From Mycolicibacterium peregrinum (GTDB taxonomy: Bacteria; Actinomycetota; Actinomycetes; Mycobacteriales; Mycobacteriaceae), in contig NZ_LZSO01000034.1 of assembly GCF_001665785.1 (NCBI RefSeq), positions 1 through 64,000 of the forward strand: DNA of 64,000 nt, in the 5' to 3' direction. Below are positions 1 through 8,126 of the stretch, in pieces; the first letter of the stretch is position 1, and each line of letters opens with the position of its first letter. The notes beneath the pieces are model-generated. The model did no database searches. It was not told where the DNA came from and was given only the letters and a program-made list of their open reading frames with translations. The position numbers were made by a program, and so were the translations under genes.

Positions 1-158
1 CACATGATCTTGGCGATCCAGGCGTTGTAGTCCCGCTGCCCGTAGATACCGAAGGTGTGCAGCTCATTGGCGAAATCAGTATCAATCTCGGCATGTGCGG
101 GAGCGGCGAAGGCGATTGCCGCCGCGGCACCGATCACTGCCAGCCCTGCAAGCTTCAT
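1..158 (-). CDS. DUF732-like small secreted protein, N-terminal part only
   Basis: The gene runs off the left edge, so only the first 52 or so codons are present. The start ATG at 158 opens a signal peptide (charged MK, then an Ala/Val-rich core ending in PAHA) followed by a mature region beginning EIDTDFANELHTFGIYGQ. The pattern of Asp/Phe, a short helix and a GIYG-type motif is like the DUF732 family of small exported mycobacterial proteins of unknown function. The C-terminal cysteines that would confirm the family lie outside the window. Confidence 0.7.
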   Translation of the reverse strand, partial: MKLAGLAVIGAAAAIAFAAPAHAEIDTDFANELHTFGIYGQRDYNAWIAKIM

Positions 159-205
159 GCGCTGAATCTTAGCCCATCTAAGCCTGTTTCGGGTGTGCGG
201 CTCGT

Positions 206-1363
206 TCAGCCGATCGCCGTCAGCAGCGGGACATATTGCTCGGCGCTCGTCAGCGAACCGTGCTGGCCGATCAATGCCGACTCCAGGGGTTCGACTCGGC
301 GTCTCAGCAACGCGGCTGAACTATGCGCGGCGGCGACCACATCGCCGATGCGGAAACGGACGTCGTCACGTACCCGAGGGCCGAACCAGCCCGCTCCGAT
401 GGCCTCGTCCCGCGACATCACCCATGCCGAACCGGCCAGGGTGGTCCGCCATGCGGTGAGAACATCGTCGGCCGCGCCGGGGGCGGTGTAGACGTGCCGG
501 GCGCGGGCTTCACCACCGACCGCGACCACCCCGTCGCGAAGGGGTTCGCACTCGTCGATGTCTATCGCCGCCGCTGGGTCCACGGCGACCATTCCGTGGT
601 CGGCCACCACTGTCAGCAGGCATTCCGACGGCAGAGCTTCCAGCACCGACTCCACCAGGCGGTCGACCTGGCGCAACTGCATCCGCCAGGCCGGCGACCC
701 GGGCCCGTGCAGGTGGCCCACCAGGTCGAGGTCGGCGTGGTAGCCGTAACAGAAGCCGCTGCCTGCGACGGCTGCGATGCTCTCGGCGGCGAGATCGCCG
801 AGAGCATGCACGCCGACGTAACGTCCGCCGCGCAGCAGCGCCCGGGTCAGACCGGAACCGGCGTGCTCGGCGCCCGACACGATCGAGACCTCGAATCCGG
901 CCGCCCCGGCCCGTTCGAACGTGGTGGGCAGCGGTTGGATCTGTTCGGGCACCACGCGGTCGCGAAGATCGGGCCCCCACGGATGGGGGCGCCACCTCAG
1001 CGCATTCATCACATCGAATTCCGGGCCGGCCTCGGGGACCCGGAAGGAGTAGCCGACAAATCCGTGTTCACCCGAGCGGCATCCGGTGCCGATCGCCGCC
1101 AGCCCCGCTGCCGTGGTGGACGGGAACCCGACGTGCAGGGTCCGGTTGGCGGTATCTGACATGGCTGTGAGTACGGGTGCGTCGGCAGCATGGGCGGCGA
1201 GCAATTCGGCGCCGAGTCCGTCGATCAGCAGAACGCAGGCTCCGCGGATCGGACCGGGCCAGGCGATCCGCGCCTCGAACCCGGGCGCGCCCATCGCAGC
1301 GAGCACGGACGGGACCACGTCGGCCAGGTGGGGTGCGTCAGGATCGGGACTTGCGGGCTCCAC
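206..1363 (-). CDS. Alkaline phosphatase family protein (type I phosphodiesterase/nucleotide pyrophosphatase)
   Basis: A 385-residue metal-dependent phosphodiesterase-like hydrolase of the alkaline phosphatase superfamily, predicted to cleave phosphodiester or pyrophosphate bonds using two metal ions. Visible motifs are LLIDGLG (residues 45-51, metal-binding Asp48), FPSTTAAGL (80-88, nucleophile Thr), YHADLDLVGHLHG (208-220, Asp and His ligands) and VVADHGMV (252-259, Asp255/His256). No signal peptide is evident, so it is probably cytoplasmic. It starts with GTG at 1363 without a strong ribosome binding site. It is divergent from the secreted protein at 1464. The substrate is not known. Confidence 0.85.
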   Translation of the reverse strand: MEPASPDPDAPHLADVVPSVLAAMGAPGFEARIAWPGPIRGACVLLIDGLGAELLAAHAADAPVLTAMSDTANRTLHVGFPSTTAAGLAAIGTGCRSGEHGFVGYSFRVPEAGPEFDVMNALRWRPHPWGPDLRDRVVPEQIQPLPTTFERAGAAGFEVSIVSGAEHAGSGLTRALLRGGRYVGVHALGDLAAESIAAVAGSGFCYGYHADLDLVGHLHGPGSPAWRMQLRQVDRLVESVLEALPSECLLTVVADHGMVAVDPAAAIDIDECEPLRDGVVAVGGEARARHVYTAPGAADDVLTAWRTTLAGSAWVMSRDEAIGAGWFGPRVRDDVRFRIGDVVAAAHSSAALLRRRVEPLESALIGQHGSLTSAEQYVPLLTAIG

Positions 1364-1463
1364 ACCGCGAGCGTGCCATAGATCACGCCGGCGGGATTTG
1401 TCGACGCAGACCTCGGCCGAAGGGCATCAGGCCGCTGCGCCGTACCCGGTACCCTGGGTTTTC

Positions 1464-2033
1464 ATGAAGCCGATGAAAGCCGTGATCCTCGCTGCCGCCC
1501 TGGTGGTATCTGCAGGCGGGGCGTTCACTGGCGTCGCCAGCGCCGATCCGGTCGTCCCCGCTCCAGGCCCTGCGCCGGGGCCCGTGCCCGCGCCGGGCCC
1601 GCCCCCCGGTCCCGCCGACTCGGTGCCAGCAGATCCCGCGGCCCCAGCGGCCCCCGCGGCCGTGACGGCCGGAAAAGCGATCGACCACGACGGCCTGTTC
1701 ATGGTCGGTACCGATATCCAGCCGGGTAACTACGCCTCGGCCGGGCCTGTCGAGGGCGGCACCTGCTACTGGAAGCGCATGGCGGATCTGCACGGCGGCG
1801 ACATCATCGACAACGCGTTCACGAAGAAGCCGCAGGTCATCACGATCGAGGCGACCGACAAAGCGTTCAAGACGAGTGGTTGCCAGCCGTGGCAGCCGAC
1901 CGACGCAGCCCCCGACACCCCGGCCAACGGCACCATCCCGGCCTTGGTGGGCGGCGCCAAACTGCGCGCGTGGATGGACTCCCTGAACAACAACGCCCGC
2001 AACTACGACGGTTCCTCGGTGCCGATGCCCTGA
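1464..2033 (+). CDS. Secreted Pro/Ala-rich protein with C-terminal cysteine-containing domain
   Basis: A 189-residue exported protein. ATG 1464 begins a signal peptide (MKPMKAVILAAALVVSAGGA, cleavage near ASA-DP). Residues 30-72 are an almost pure Pro/Ala/Gly linker. The C-terminal 115 residues contain GLFMVGTDIQPGNYASAG, GGTCYWKRM and a second cysteine in KTSGCQPW, matching a family of actinobacterial extracellular domains in which the two cysteines probably form a disulfide. The function is unknown. An open frame extends upstream to 1086 but lies antisense to the phosphatase gene and does not have a signal peptide at its start. Confidence 0.85.
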   Translation: MKPMKAVILAAALVVSAGGAFTGVASADPVVPAPGPAPGPVPAPGPPPGPADSVPADPAAPAAPAAVTAGKAIDHDGLFMVGTDIQPGNYASAGPVEGGTCYWKRMADLHGGDIIDNAFTKKPQVITIEATDKAFKTSGCQPWQPTDAAPDTPANGTIPALVGGAKLRAWMDSLNNNARNYDGSSVPMP

Positions 2034-2064
2034 CCGCTCGGGCTTGATGATCGGCCCGGCATGA

Positions 2065-2379
2065 TCAGCCCGGCGGAATCAGCGGCGGCCGGCAGACATT
2101 GCCGGTCGGGTCCCACCACCAGCCGTTGTCGCACATCGGCGGCGGCGGCACCACCGGCGGGCGACAGGTATTGGCCACCGGGTCCCACCAGGCGCCGTTC
2201 TCACATCCGAGCGGAACGACCGGCGGACGACACACATTCGCCACCGGATCCCACCATTCTCCGGCGCCACAGTCGGCCCAGCTGACTGCCGGTGTGGCGA
2301 CCGTAACCACTGCCATCAGACCGAACGGTGCCAGTACCGCGCCGATCCCCGCGGCGCAGCGGCCGATGATGCTGGTCAT
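2065..2379 (-). CDS. Small secreted protein with three WWDP cysteine repeats
   Basis: A 104-residue exported protein. ATG 2379 sits just behind a good ribosome binding site (GGGGAGG) and opens a signal peptide ending around VSWA-D. The mature part is three tandem units of about 21 residues with the pattern C-x3-G-x-WWDP-x2-N-x-CRPP, each holding two cysteines that could pair within a unit. It is convergent with the secreted protein ending at 2033. No enzymatic motif is present. A surface or wall-binding role is possible but is inference only. Confidence 0.8.
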   Translation of the reverse strand: MTSIIGRCAAGIGAVLAPFGLMAVVTVATPAVSWADCGAGEWWDPVANVCRPPVVPLGCENGAWWDPVANTCRPPVVPPPPMCDNGWWWDPTGNVCRPPLIPPG

Positions 2380-2687
2380 CTCAAACCTCCCCGAGAGATC
2401 ACGTGATTCGAGCCTATCGGCGCACTGAGCGGACTGCCAGGAATCGGACACGCCGGGTCGACGCCGGCCACGAGGATCCGCTAGGACGGCGACGTCGGCA
2501 AATGCTTTGCTGCACAAGATCACCCGCGCCGGTGTTCGCGCACCCCGGCGTGTCGTCCAGCAGATGCACACCGCGCGGGAAGCGCAACCCGCACGGGCGC
2601 GCTGCTAGTCTGCGAGAGCTGCCGGTTGCGCGAATCGCGGGCCGATCCGCCCGGCCAGCCGCGGCAGGAACGTGACGAAACAGCTCG
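2380..2687. other. Intergenic region between divergent genes
   Basis: About 300 bases separate the divergent WWDP-repeat gene and the acyltransferase gene. It presumably holds both promoters. I see a TAGTCT hexamer near 2606 that could be a -10 element for the rightward gene, and no convincing gene or repeat. Confidence 0.4.
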
Positions 2688-3923
2688 GTGGATACGGAAA
2701 AGGGTGTTGTGCGCGGCGCAGAGATCAAGGCCCTGACGGGGCTGCGCATCGTTGCAGCGGTGTGGGTGGTCCTGTTCCACTTCCGGCCCCTCCTCTACCA
2801 GGTGGCACCTGATGTCACCGAGGCTCTCGCCCCCGTACTCGACCGCGGCGCCCAGGGCGTCGACCTGTTCTTCATCCTCAGCGGATTCGTCCTGACCTGG
2901 AACTACATCGATCGGATGGGGCCGACGTGGTCCACCCGGGCCACGTTGCATTTCCTGTGGTTGCGGTTGTCGCGGGTGTGGCCGGTGTACCTCGTCACGC
3001 TGCATCTGGCCGCGCTGTGGCTGATCTTCACCCTCAACGTCGGGCATATCCCGCCCGAGGACACGAGTGGTTACAACGCCGTCAGCTATGTGCGGCAGCT
3101 GTTCCTGGTCCAACTGTGGTTCGAGCCGTACTTCGACGGCTCCAGCTGGGATGGGCCGGCATGGTCGATCAGTGCCGAGTGGCTGGCGTACCTGCTGTTC
3201 GGTGCACTGATCCTGGTCATCTTCCGGATCGCCCGCGCGACCCGGGCGCGCAGTCTGGTCCTACTGGCCATCGCCGCCGCGGTCCCACCGGTCGTGCTGT
3301 TGATGGCCACCGGCCACTTCTACACCCCGTGGAGCTGGCTGCCCCGCATCGTCATGCAGTTCACCGCCGGCGCACTGGCCTGTGCGGCGGTGCGCAAGCT
3401 TCATCTGACAGATCGGACCCAGAAGGGTGCGGGCTACCTCTCGATCCTGTTGGGCGCCGCCATTGTCGGCGGACTGTACTTCTTCGACAAGCATCCGTTG
3501 AACACCGTCGGTGATGCCGGCGGAATGGTCGACATTCTCTTCGTCCCGCAGGTGGTCGCCCTGGCGGTCGGCGTCGGCAGCCTGCCGGCATTGTTGTCGA
3601 CCCGCCTGCTGGTCTACGGCGGACAGATCTCGTTCGGCCTGTACATGGTGCACGAGTTGGTCCATACCGCCTGGATCTGGACCACCCGGCAATTCGAGCT
3701 GACCCTGACACCCACGCTCTCGGGTAAGGCGACGCTGCTCGGCCTGTTCGCGATCTCGGTGATCGGCGCGATCGCGCTGTATCACCTCGTGGAGGAGCCG
3801 GCCCGACGCTGGATGCGGCGGATGGTCGACATCCGGCCGGTCGACTCGACGAACACGAAGCTGCACCGGATCGACACGGAGTCCGCAGACCGGTCCGACG
3901 AGGTTCCGGCCCGCGCGGGCTGA
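2688..3923 (+). CDS. Acyltransferase 3 family integral membrane protein
   Basis: A roughly 411-residue membrane O-acyltransferase of the acyltransferase 3 family, which moves acyl groups onto cell-envelope sugars or lipids. The N-terminus carries the family motif IKALTGLRIVAAVWVVLFHFRP with its catalytic-type His, followed by RGAQGVDLFFILSGFVL and about ten hydrophobic segments. GTG 2688 is the first start. GTG 2709, preceded by GGAAAAGGG, is a plausible alternative. The following SGNH hydrolase gene recalls the Rv0517-Rv0518 pair of M. tuberculosis, which suggests the two act together in acylation and deacylation of an envelope glycan. Confidence 0.87.
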   Translation: MDTEKGVVRGAEIKALTGLRIVAAVWVVLFHFRPLLYQVAPDVTEALAPVLDRGAQGVDLFFILSGFVLTWNYIDRMGPTWSTRATLHFLWLRLSRVWPVYLVTLHLAALWLIFTLNVGHIPPEDTSGYNAVSYVRQLFLVQLWFEPYFDGSSWDGPAWSISAEWLAYLLFGALILVIFRIARATRARSLVLLAIAAAVPPVVLLMATGHFYTPWSWLPRIVMQFTAGALACAAVRKLHLTDRTQKGAGYLSILLGAAIVGGLYFFDKHPLNTVGDAGGMVDILFVPQVVALAVGVGSLPALLSTRLLVYGGQISFGLYMVHELVHTAWIWTTRQFELTLTPTLSGKATLLGLFAISVIGAIALYHLVEEPARRWMRRMVDIRPVDSTNTKLHRIDTESADRSDEVPARAG

Positions 3924-4066
3924 CCGTTGTAACCATCCAAACCCGCTGCGCGACAGGTTGTTATGTCCTTGTTATCGCTGTGTCACCGGCCGCCTATCTA
4001 CGGCCCAGGTTCACACCTTAGGCTGTCTCGGTATCGCGGTCCGGGACGAATTGAGTCTCGCCGGCA

Positions 4067-4768
4067 GTGGAGGTTGCAGTGAGTCGTCTGACCACTTTCA
4101 TCGTCTCGCTCGCCCTCCTGGTGGGGCTGTTCGCGCAGGCCCCTCAGCGGCGCTTCGTCACCTCCGGCCTGGATCCCCAGATCAGCCACATCGCGGTGAT
4201 CGGAGACTCCTACACCACCGGCATGCCCGCCGAGGGTGGCATGGGGCCGAGGAACTGGGCTCCGCTGGCCTGGCAGAAATTGGCGCAGCGCGGTGTGCAG
4301 GTCGACGCCGATGTGGTGGCCGAGGGCGGCGCCGGCTATGAGGCGCGCGGTAACCGCGGCAGCGTCTTCGCCGACCTGACCCCACGGGCGGTGCAGCCCG
4401 ACGATGCATTGATCGTTTTCTTCGGGTCACGCAACGACAAGGATGCCGACCTCGGTGCGGTGACGCGGTTGAGCCACGATGCGCTGACGATGGCCCGGCA
4501 GGCCGCTCCCACCGCTCGGATGCTGGTGATCGGGCCGCCATGGGTGAACGCCGATGTTCCGCCGAATCTGCTCGGCGTCCGCGACATCCTGCGCGATCAG
4601 GCCCGGCAGGTGGGGGCCATGTTCGTCGATCCGATCGCCGAACGCTGGTTCTTCGACAACCCGGAGCTGATCGGTGCGGACGGCATCCACCCGACCGACG
4701 CCGGCCACGCCTACATGGCGGACAAGATCGCTCCGCTGATCGGCAAGGAACTTCCGCGCTGGGTCTGA
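4067..4768 (+). CDS. Exported SGNH/GDSL hydrolase (Rv0518-like)
   Basis: A 233-residue secreted or membrane-anchored esterase-type hydrolase. A hydrophobic N-terminal segment (residues 9-25) is followed by block I AVIGDSYTTG with nucleophile Ser48, a Gly in GGAGYEARG (oxyanion region), FFGSRND with the block III Asn, and the C-terminal ADGIHPTDAGH holding the catalytic Asp and His. All SGNH residues are present. GTG 4067 or GTG 4079 may be the start. It lies 143 bases after the acyltransferase gene and is probably functionally paired with it, acting outside the membrane on acylated glycans. Confidence 0.87.
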   Translation: MEVAVSRLTTFIVSLALLVGLFAQAPQRRFVTSGLDPQISHIAVIGDSYTTGMPAEGGMGPRNWAPLAWQKLAQRGVQVDADVVAEGGAGYEARGNRGSVFADLTPRAVQPDDALIVFFGSRNDKDADLGAVTRLSHDALTMARQAAPTARMLVIGPPWVNADVPPNLLGVRDILRDQARQVGAMFVDPIAERWFFDNPELIGADGIHPTDAGHAYMADKIAPLIGKELPRWV

Positions 4769-4777
4769 GCGCGGAGC

Positions 4778-5749
4778 TCAGCCGCCGGAGGTGGTGCGGA
4801 ACCGGTCGCGGTAGGCCCGTGGTGACACCCCGAGGTGGTTGACGAACACCCGCCGTAGGGTCTCGGCACTCCCGAAACCGGCCAGACGGGCGGTTTCTCC
4901 CACCTGACGTCCCGCGTCGAGGGCTGCTCGTGCGACATCGACCCGCACGGTTTCGACGTAGCGTGCCGGTGTGGTGCCCAGCTCGGCGTGAAACAGCCGG
5001 GTCAGCTGTCGGGTACTCAACGAAGCCAGTGCCGCAAGACTTTTCACGCTGTGGTCGGCCGTCGGATCGGCTGCGATCGCATCGGTGACCTGACGCAGCG
5101 CCGACTCTGCCGGCGCGTCGGCCTCGACCAGCGTCGAGAACTGCGACTGGCCGCCGGCTCGCTTGAGATACACGACCAGTGACCGGGCGACGTCGCGCAC
5201 CAGTTCAGCGCCGCAGTCCGACTCCACCAGCGCCAACGCCAGATCGATGCCCGCCGATACTCCCGCTGACGTGTAGACAGCCCCGTCCCGGACGAAGATG
5301 GCGTCGGGTTCGACCGAGATCGTGGGATAGGCACGCGCCAGTAGCCGCGCATGCCGCCAGTGCGTGGTGGCCCGGCGGCCGTCGAGCAGGCCGGCCTCGG
5401 CGAGTATGAAGGATCCGGTGCAGATCGACGCGAGCCGCCGGGCGTGAGTGGGCACGTCTCGCAGTGCCGCCACCAGGCTCGGATCGATCGGCCGGCCCAC
5501 GAGATTGTCTCCGCCGGAGACCAATACGGTGTCCACGTCGTCGATCTCGGCAATTCGATCGGTCACCGCGAACCTCGTGCCGATCGAGGTGATGACGTCG
5601 GCGCCGTCGACCGACGCGAACCGCAGTCGGTAGTCGGCGCCGAACCGGTTGGCCTCGGCGAAGACCTCAGCGGGACCGGCGGCATCCAGCAGCTTCATCC
5701 CGTCGAAGACGACGATCACGATCTCCCGCGGCTCCCCGACCTGTGCCAT
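4778..5749 (-). CDS. GlxA family transcriptional regulator (DJ-1/PfpI plus AraC HTH)
   Basis: A 323-residue regulator with an N-terminal DJ-1/PfpI domain (residues about 8-175, starting IVIVVFDGMKLLDAAGPAEVF and containing SICTGSFILAEAGLL) and a C-terminal AraC/XylS double helix-turn-helix (about 225-320, with LSTRQLTRLFHAELGTTPARYVE and GFGSAETLRRVFVNHLGVSPRAYR). ATG 5749 begins at the expected domain boundary; an upstream open extension looks spurious. It is divergent from the cupin and HD genes at 5851 and 6416, which are its likely targets, but no operator is obvious. Confidence 0.88.
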   Translation of the reverse strand: MAQVGEPREIVIVVFDGMKLLDAAGPAEVFAEANRFGADYRLRFASVDGADVITSIGTRFAVTDRIAEIDDVDTVLVSGGDNLVGRPIDPSLVAALRDVPTHARRLASICTGSFILAEAGLLDGRRATTHWRHARLLARAYPTISVEPDAIFVRDGAVYTSAGVSAGIDLALALVESDCGAELVRDVARSLVVYLKRAGGQSQFSTLVEADAPAESALRQVTDAIAADPTADHSVKSLAALASLSTRQLTRLFHAELGTTPARYVETVRVDVARAALDAGRQVGETARLAGFGSAETLRRVFVNHLGVSPRAYRDRFRTTSGG

Positions 5750-5850
5750 GCATCCATTGTGTCGCTTTTTGTGGGAAAGATGGCAGATCGGACATGCTCG
5801 GGGAGTTGGGGCGCGGCGCAGACTGGTTGCACGCCGACAAGGAGGTTCAC

Positions 5851-6393
5851 ATGTCATTCACCGCAGGTGCAACCGTCACAGTGGTCCAGCCCGGGGCCGG
5901 GGATTCGGCTGAAATCCCTGGCTTCGGGGCGGTTTTCAAGCTCACCGGCCGTACCACCGGCGGCCTGGTCTCGATTGTCGAGCATCCCTTTGCGGTCGGC
6001 ACGATCACCGCGGCGCACCGCCACACCAACGAGGACGAGCACTCGATCGTGTTGTCCGGCGAGATCGGGTTCCGCTCGGATGACAGTGAAGTGGTTCTGG
6101 GTCCGGGCGGCTACATCACAAAGCCGCGCGGGCAGATGCACGCCATGTGGAACGCGGGTTCGACGCCGGGTCGCATCATCGAAGTCATCACGCCGGGCAA
6201 CGGTTTCGAGAACTACTTCCGCGAACTCGGTGAGCTGCTGACCTCGGTCGATAGATCCGATCCGGACAGCCCACCCCTGCACGCCACGGCCGAGTTCATC
6301 GAACTCTCGAACAAGTACGGCCTCACCTACGGGGTGCCGGAATGGTTCGACGACATCGTGGCCCGCTATCACCTCAACCCGCCCACACATTGA
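5851..6393 (+). CDS. Cupin domain-containing protein
   Basis: A 180-residue single-domain cupin. ATG 5851 follows an excellent ribosome binding site (AAGGAGG). Cupin motif 1 is visible as AAHRHTNEDEHSIVLSGEIGF (two His, one Glu) and motif 2 as PGGYITKPRGQMHAMWNAG, so a divalent metal site is likely. The reaction is unknown; the fold serves isomerases, dioxygenases and sensors. It is 22 bases upstream of the HD-domain gene, with which it probably forms an operon, and it is divergent from a GlxA-type regulator. Confidence 0.85.
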   Translation: MSFTAGATVTVVQPGAGDSAEIPGFGAVFKLTGRTTGGLVSIVEHPFAVGTITAAHRHTNEDEHSIVLSGEIGFRSDDSEVVLGPGGYITKPRGQMHAMWNAGSTPGRIIEVITPGNGFENYFRELGELLTSVDRSDPDSPPLHATAEFIELSNKYGLTYGVPEWFDDIVARYHLNPPTH

Positions 6394-6415
6394 CCCGAGT
6401 CCGAAGGAGACATCC

Positions 6416-7069
6416 ATGACAACATCACTGACCGGCAACATCGCCGGGATCGAACTGCCGGACACCGCGCTGGTGCGCGAGGCGACCGAATACATCCGAG
6501 ATGTCGAGGACGACCTGCTGTTCCATCACTCCCGCCGGGTTTTCTACTTCGGCGCGCTACAGGGCCTGCGCCGAGGGCTGCAGCCGGATCTTGAGCTGCT
6601 GTACGTCGGTGCGATGTTCCACGACATCGGGCTGACCGACGGGTACCGCACGTCCTCACAATTGCGCTTCGAGGTCAACGGCGCCGACGCTGCACGGGAC
6701 TTCCTGCTGCAGCGCGGGGTTGACGAAGCCGCCGCGCGCAAGGTCTGGCTGGGGATCGCGCTGCACACCACGCCGGGGGTGCCCGAGTTCCTCGAGCCTG
6801 AGATCGCGCTGGTGACAGCCGGTGTCGAAACCGATGTGCTCGGGATCGGCCTCGACAACCTGACACCGGACGATCTGAGCGCCGTCACCGCGGCGCATCC
6901 GCGGCCCGACTTAAAGAACCGCATCCTGCGGGCATTCACCGAGGGGGTACGGCGGCGTCCCGCGTCGACCTTCGGCACCGTCAACGCCGACGTGCTGGCC
7001 CACTTCGACGATTCTTTCGTGCGGGAGGACTTCGTCGAGGTGATCCTCGCCAACAAATGGTCGGAATAG
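6416..7069 (+). CDS. HD domain-containing metal hydrolase, cyanamide hydratase-like
   Basis: A 217-residue HD-superfamily protein with His and Asp metal ligands in FHHSRRVFYFG, MFHDIGLTDGY and ALHTTPGVPEF. The arrangement HSRRVFYFG then FHDIG resembles the HD subgroup that includes fungal and bacterial cyanamide hydratases, which turn cyanamide into urea, but that activity cannot be told from sequence alone. A good ribosome binding site (GAAGGAG) precedes ATG 6416. It is co-oriented with the cupin gene 22 bases upstream, and a small hairpin follows its stop codon. Confidence 0.8.
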   Translation: MTTSLTGNIAGIELPDTALVREATEYIRDVEDDLLFHHSRRVFYFGALQGLRRGLQPDLELLYVGAMFHDIGLTDGYRTSSQLRFEVNGADAARDFLLQRGVDEAAARKVWLGIALHTTPGVPEFLEPEIALVTAGVETDVLGIGLDNLTPDDLSAVTAAHPRPDLKNRILRAFTEGVRRRPASTFGTVNADVLAHFDDSFVREDFVEVILANKWSE

Positions 7070-7083
7070 CCTGTCTCACAGGC
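7069..7083. terminator. Short hairpin between convergent genes
   Basis: GCCTGT-CTC-ACAGGC forms a perfect six-base-pair stem with a three-base loop right after the HD gene stop and ahead of the convergent MOSC gene end. It may act in both directions. It has no U tract, as is usual in mycobacteria. Confidence 0.45.
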
Positions 7084-7096
7084 GGACCGGGTTCGA

Positions 7097-7759
7097 TCAG
7101 CTGGAGGCAGTGCGCCGTTCCGCGAGTTCCCGAAGGGGTTCCGGCAGGGCCGGAGCCTGCAGGATAGTGGGCAGATGCTGTGGCTCCAGGGTCAGCGCCC
7201 GGAACACGAACCCGACGGTGACCTCATGGTCAGGCCGATCGGTCACCACGATCTCGTCGCCGGCAGAAACCGGTCCAGGCGTCACCAGGCGCAGATACGC
7301 GCCCGGGATCGCCGTCCTGGTAAAGGTTTTCACCCAACCGTTGATCTGCAACCAGTTTGCGAACGTCCGGCACGGGATGCGCGGCCGGGACACCTCGAGC
7401 TCCAGCCCGTGGGAGCCGACCCGCCACCGTTCACCGATGACCGCGTTGGTGACATCGATGCCCGCGGTCGTGAGGTTCTCGCCGAACACGCCGTTGGCGA
7501 TCTCGCGGTCCAGCTCGGTCTGCCAGTTGTCGAGGTCCTCGCGGGCGTAGGCGTACACCGCCTGATCGTCGCCGCCGTGGAACTGTTGGTCGCCGATCGT
7601 GTCGCCGACGAGGCCGCTACCGAGCCCGCCGTGCATCGGGCCGGGCGCGCGTACCGCGACCGCCCCGTCGACGGGACGCTTGTCGATGCCGGTGACTGCG
7701 CGGCCCTCGGCGGTGTTGGGTCGTGGATGGGCCACGTTGACCGTCAGTACCTGCGCCAT
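7097..7759 (-). CDS. MOSC domain-containing protein
   Basis: A 220-residue protein of the MOSC (molybdenum cofactor sulfurase C-terminal) family, related to YiiM-type proteins that handle sulfur or molybdenum cofactor and reduce N-hydroxylated compounds. Recognisable parts are GLVGDTIGDQQFHGGDDQAVYAYAREDLDNW, the GVFGENLTTAGIDVTNAVIGERW block, and the conserved Cys in PRIPCRTFANWL. ATG 7759 begins the usual N-terminus. It stands alone between a convergent HD gene and a small secreted-protein gene. Confidence 0.87.
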   Translation of the reverse strand: MAQVLTVNVAHPRPNTAEGRAVTGIDKRPVDGAVAVRAPGPMHGGLGSGLVGDTIGDQQFHGGDDQAVYAYAREDLDNWQTELDREIANGVFGENLTTAGIDVTNAVIGERWRVGSHGLELEVSRPRIPCRTFANWLQINGWVKTFTRTAIPGAYLRLVTPGPVSAGDEIVVTDRPDHEVTVGFVFRALTLEPQHLPTILQAPALPEPLRELAERRTASS

Positions 7760-7777
7760 GACGCCCAGCGTATCGGC

Positions 7778-8029
7778 TTAGAAAAGCGGTGTCGCAACGC
7801 CATTCGGCGCCGGCGGTGAGGGCGGCACCGGCAGGCACAGTCCGGTCGCGGTGTCGAGCTGTCTGCCCGGTATGCAGAACGGCGAACAACCGTTGGTGAC
7901 CCCGGTTTCCCCGGGCGGGCAGGCCGAGCTCGGGGCCGGCGTCACGATCGTGGCCACCGCCATCGAACCGGCCGACAGCACCGCGGCCGACACCACGGTT
8001 AACACCCCGCGCCACACTGCGCTCGTCAT
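7778..8029 (-). CDS. Small secreted Pro-rich protein
   Basis: An 83-residue exported protein. ATG 8029 is preceded by GAGGAGACAGCC; two further upstream ATGs lack ribosome binding sites. A signal sequence (residues 1-36, Ala/Val-rich) is followed by a short mature domain with cysteines in ACPPGETGVTNGCSPFCIPGRQLDTATGLC and a Pro-rich tail. The cysteine spacing recalls small chitin-binding-like or disulfide-rich modules, but no family is certain. Confidence 0.7.
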   Translation of the reverse strand: MTSAVWRGVLTVVSAAVLSAGSMAVATIVTPAPSSACPPGETGVTNGCSPFCIPGRQLDTATGLCLPVPPSPPAPNGVATPLF

Positions 8030-8126
8030 TGGCTGTCTCCTCATGAGCTGCATGTCTTTGGGAACTACGGGCGCAGTCTAAGCCGCGGGTTGCCTGCCCA
8101 CGCCCGGTTCGGTCCGCTAGCGTCAC

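Noticed and set aside
323..1159. Long plus-strand frame antisense to the phosphatase gene
   Set aside because: It mirrors codon positions of the phosphatase gene, has no domain signature and is a product of high GC content.
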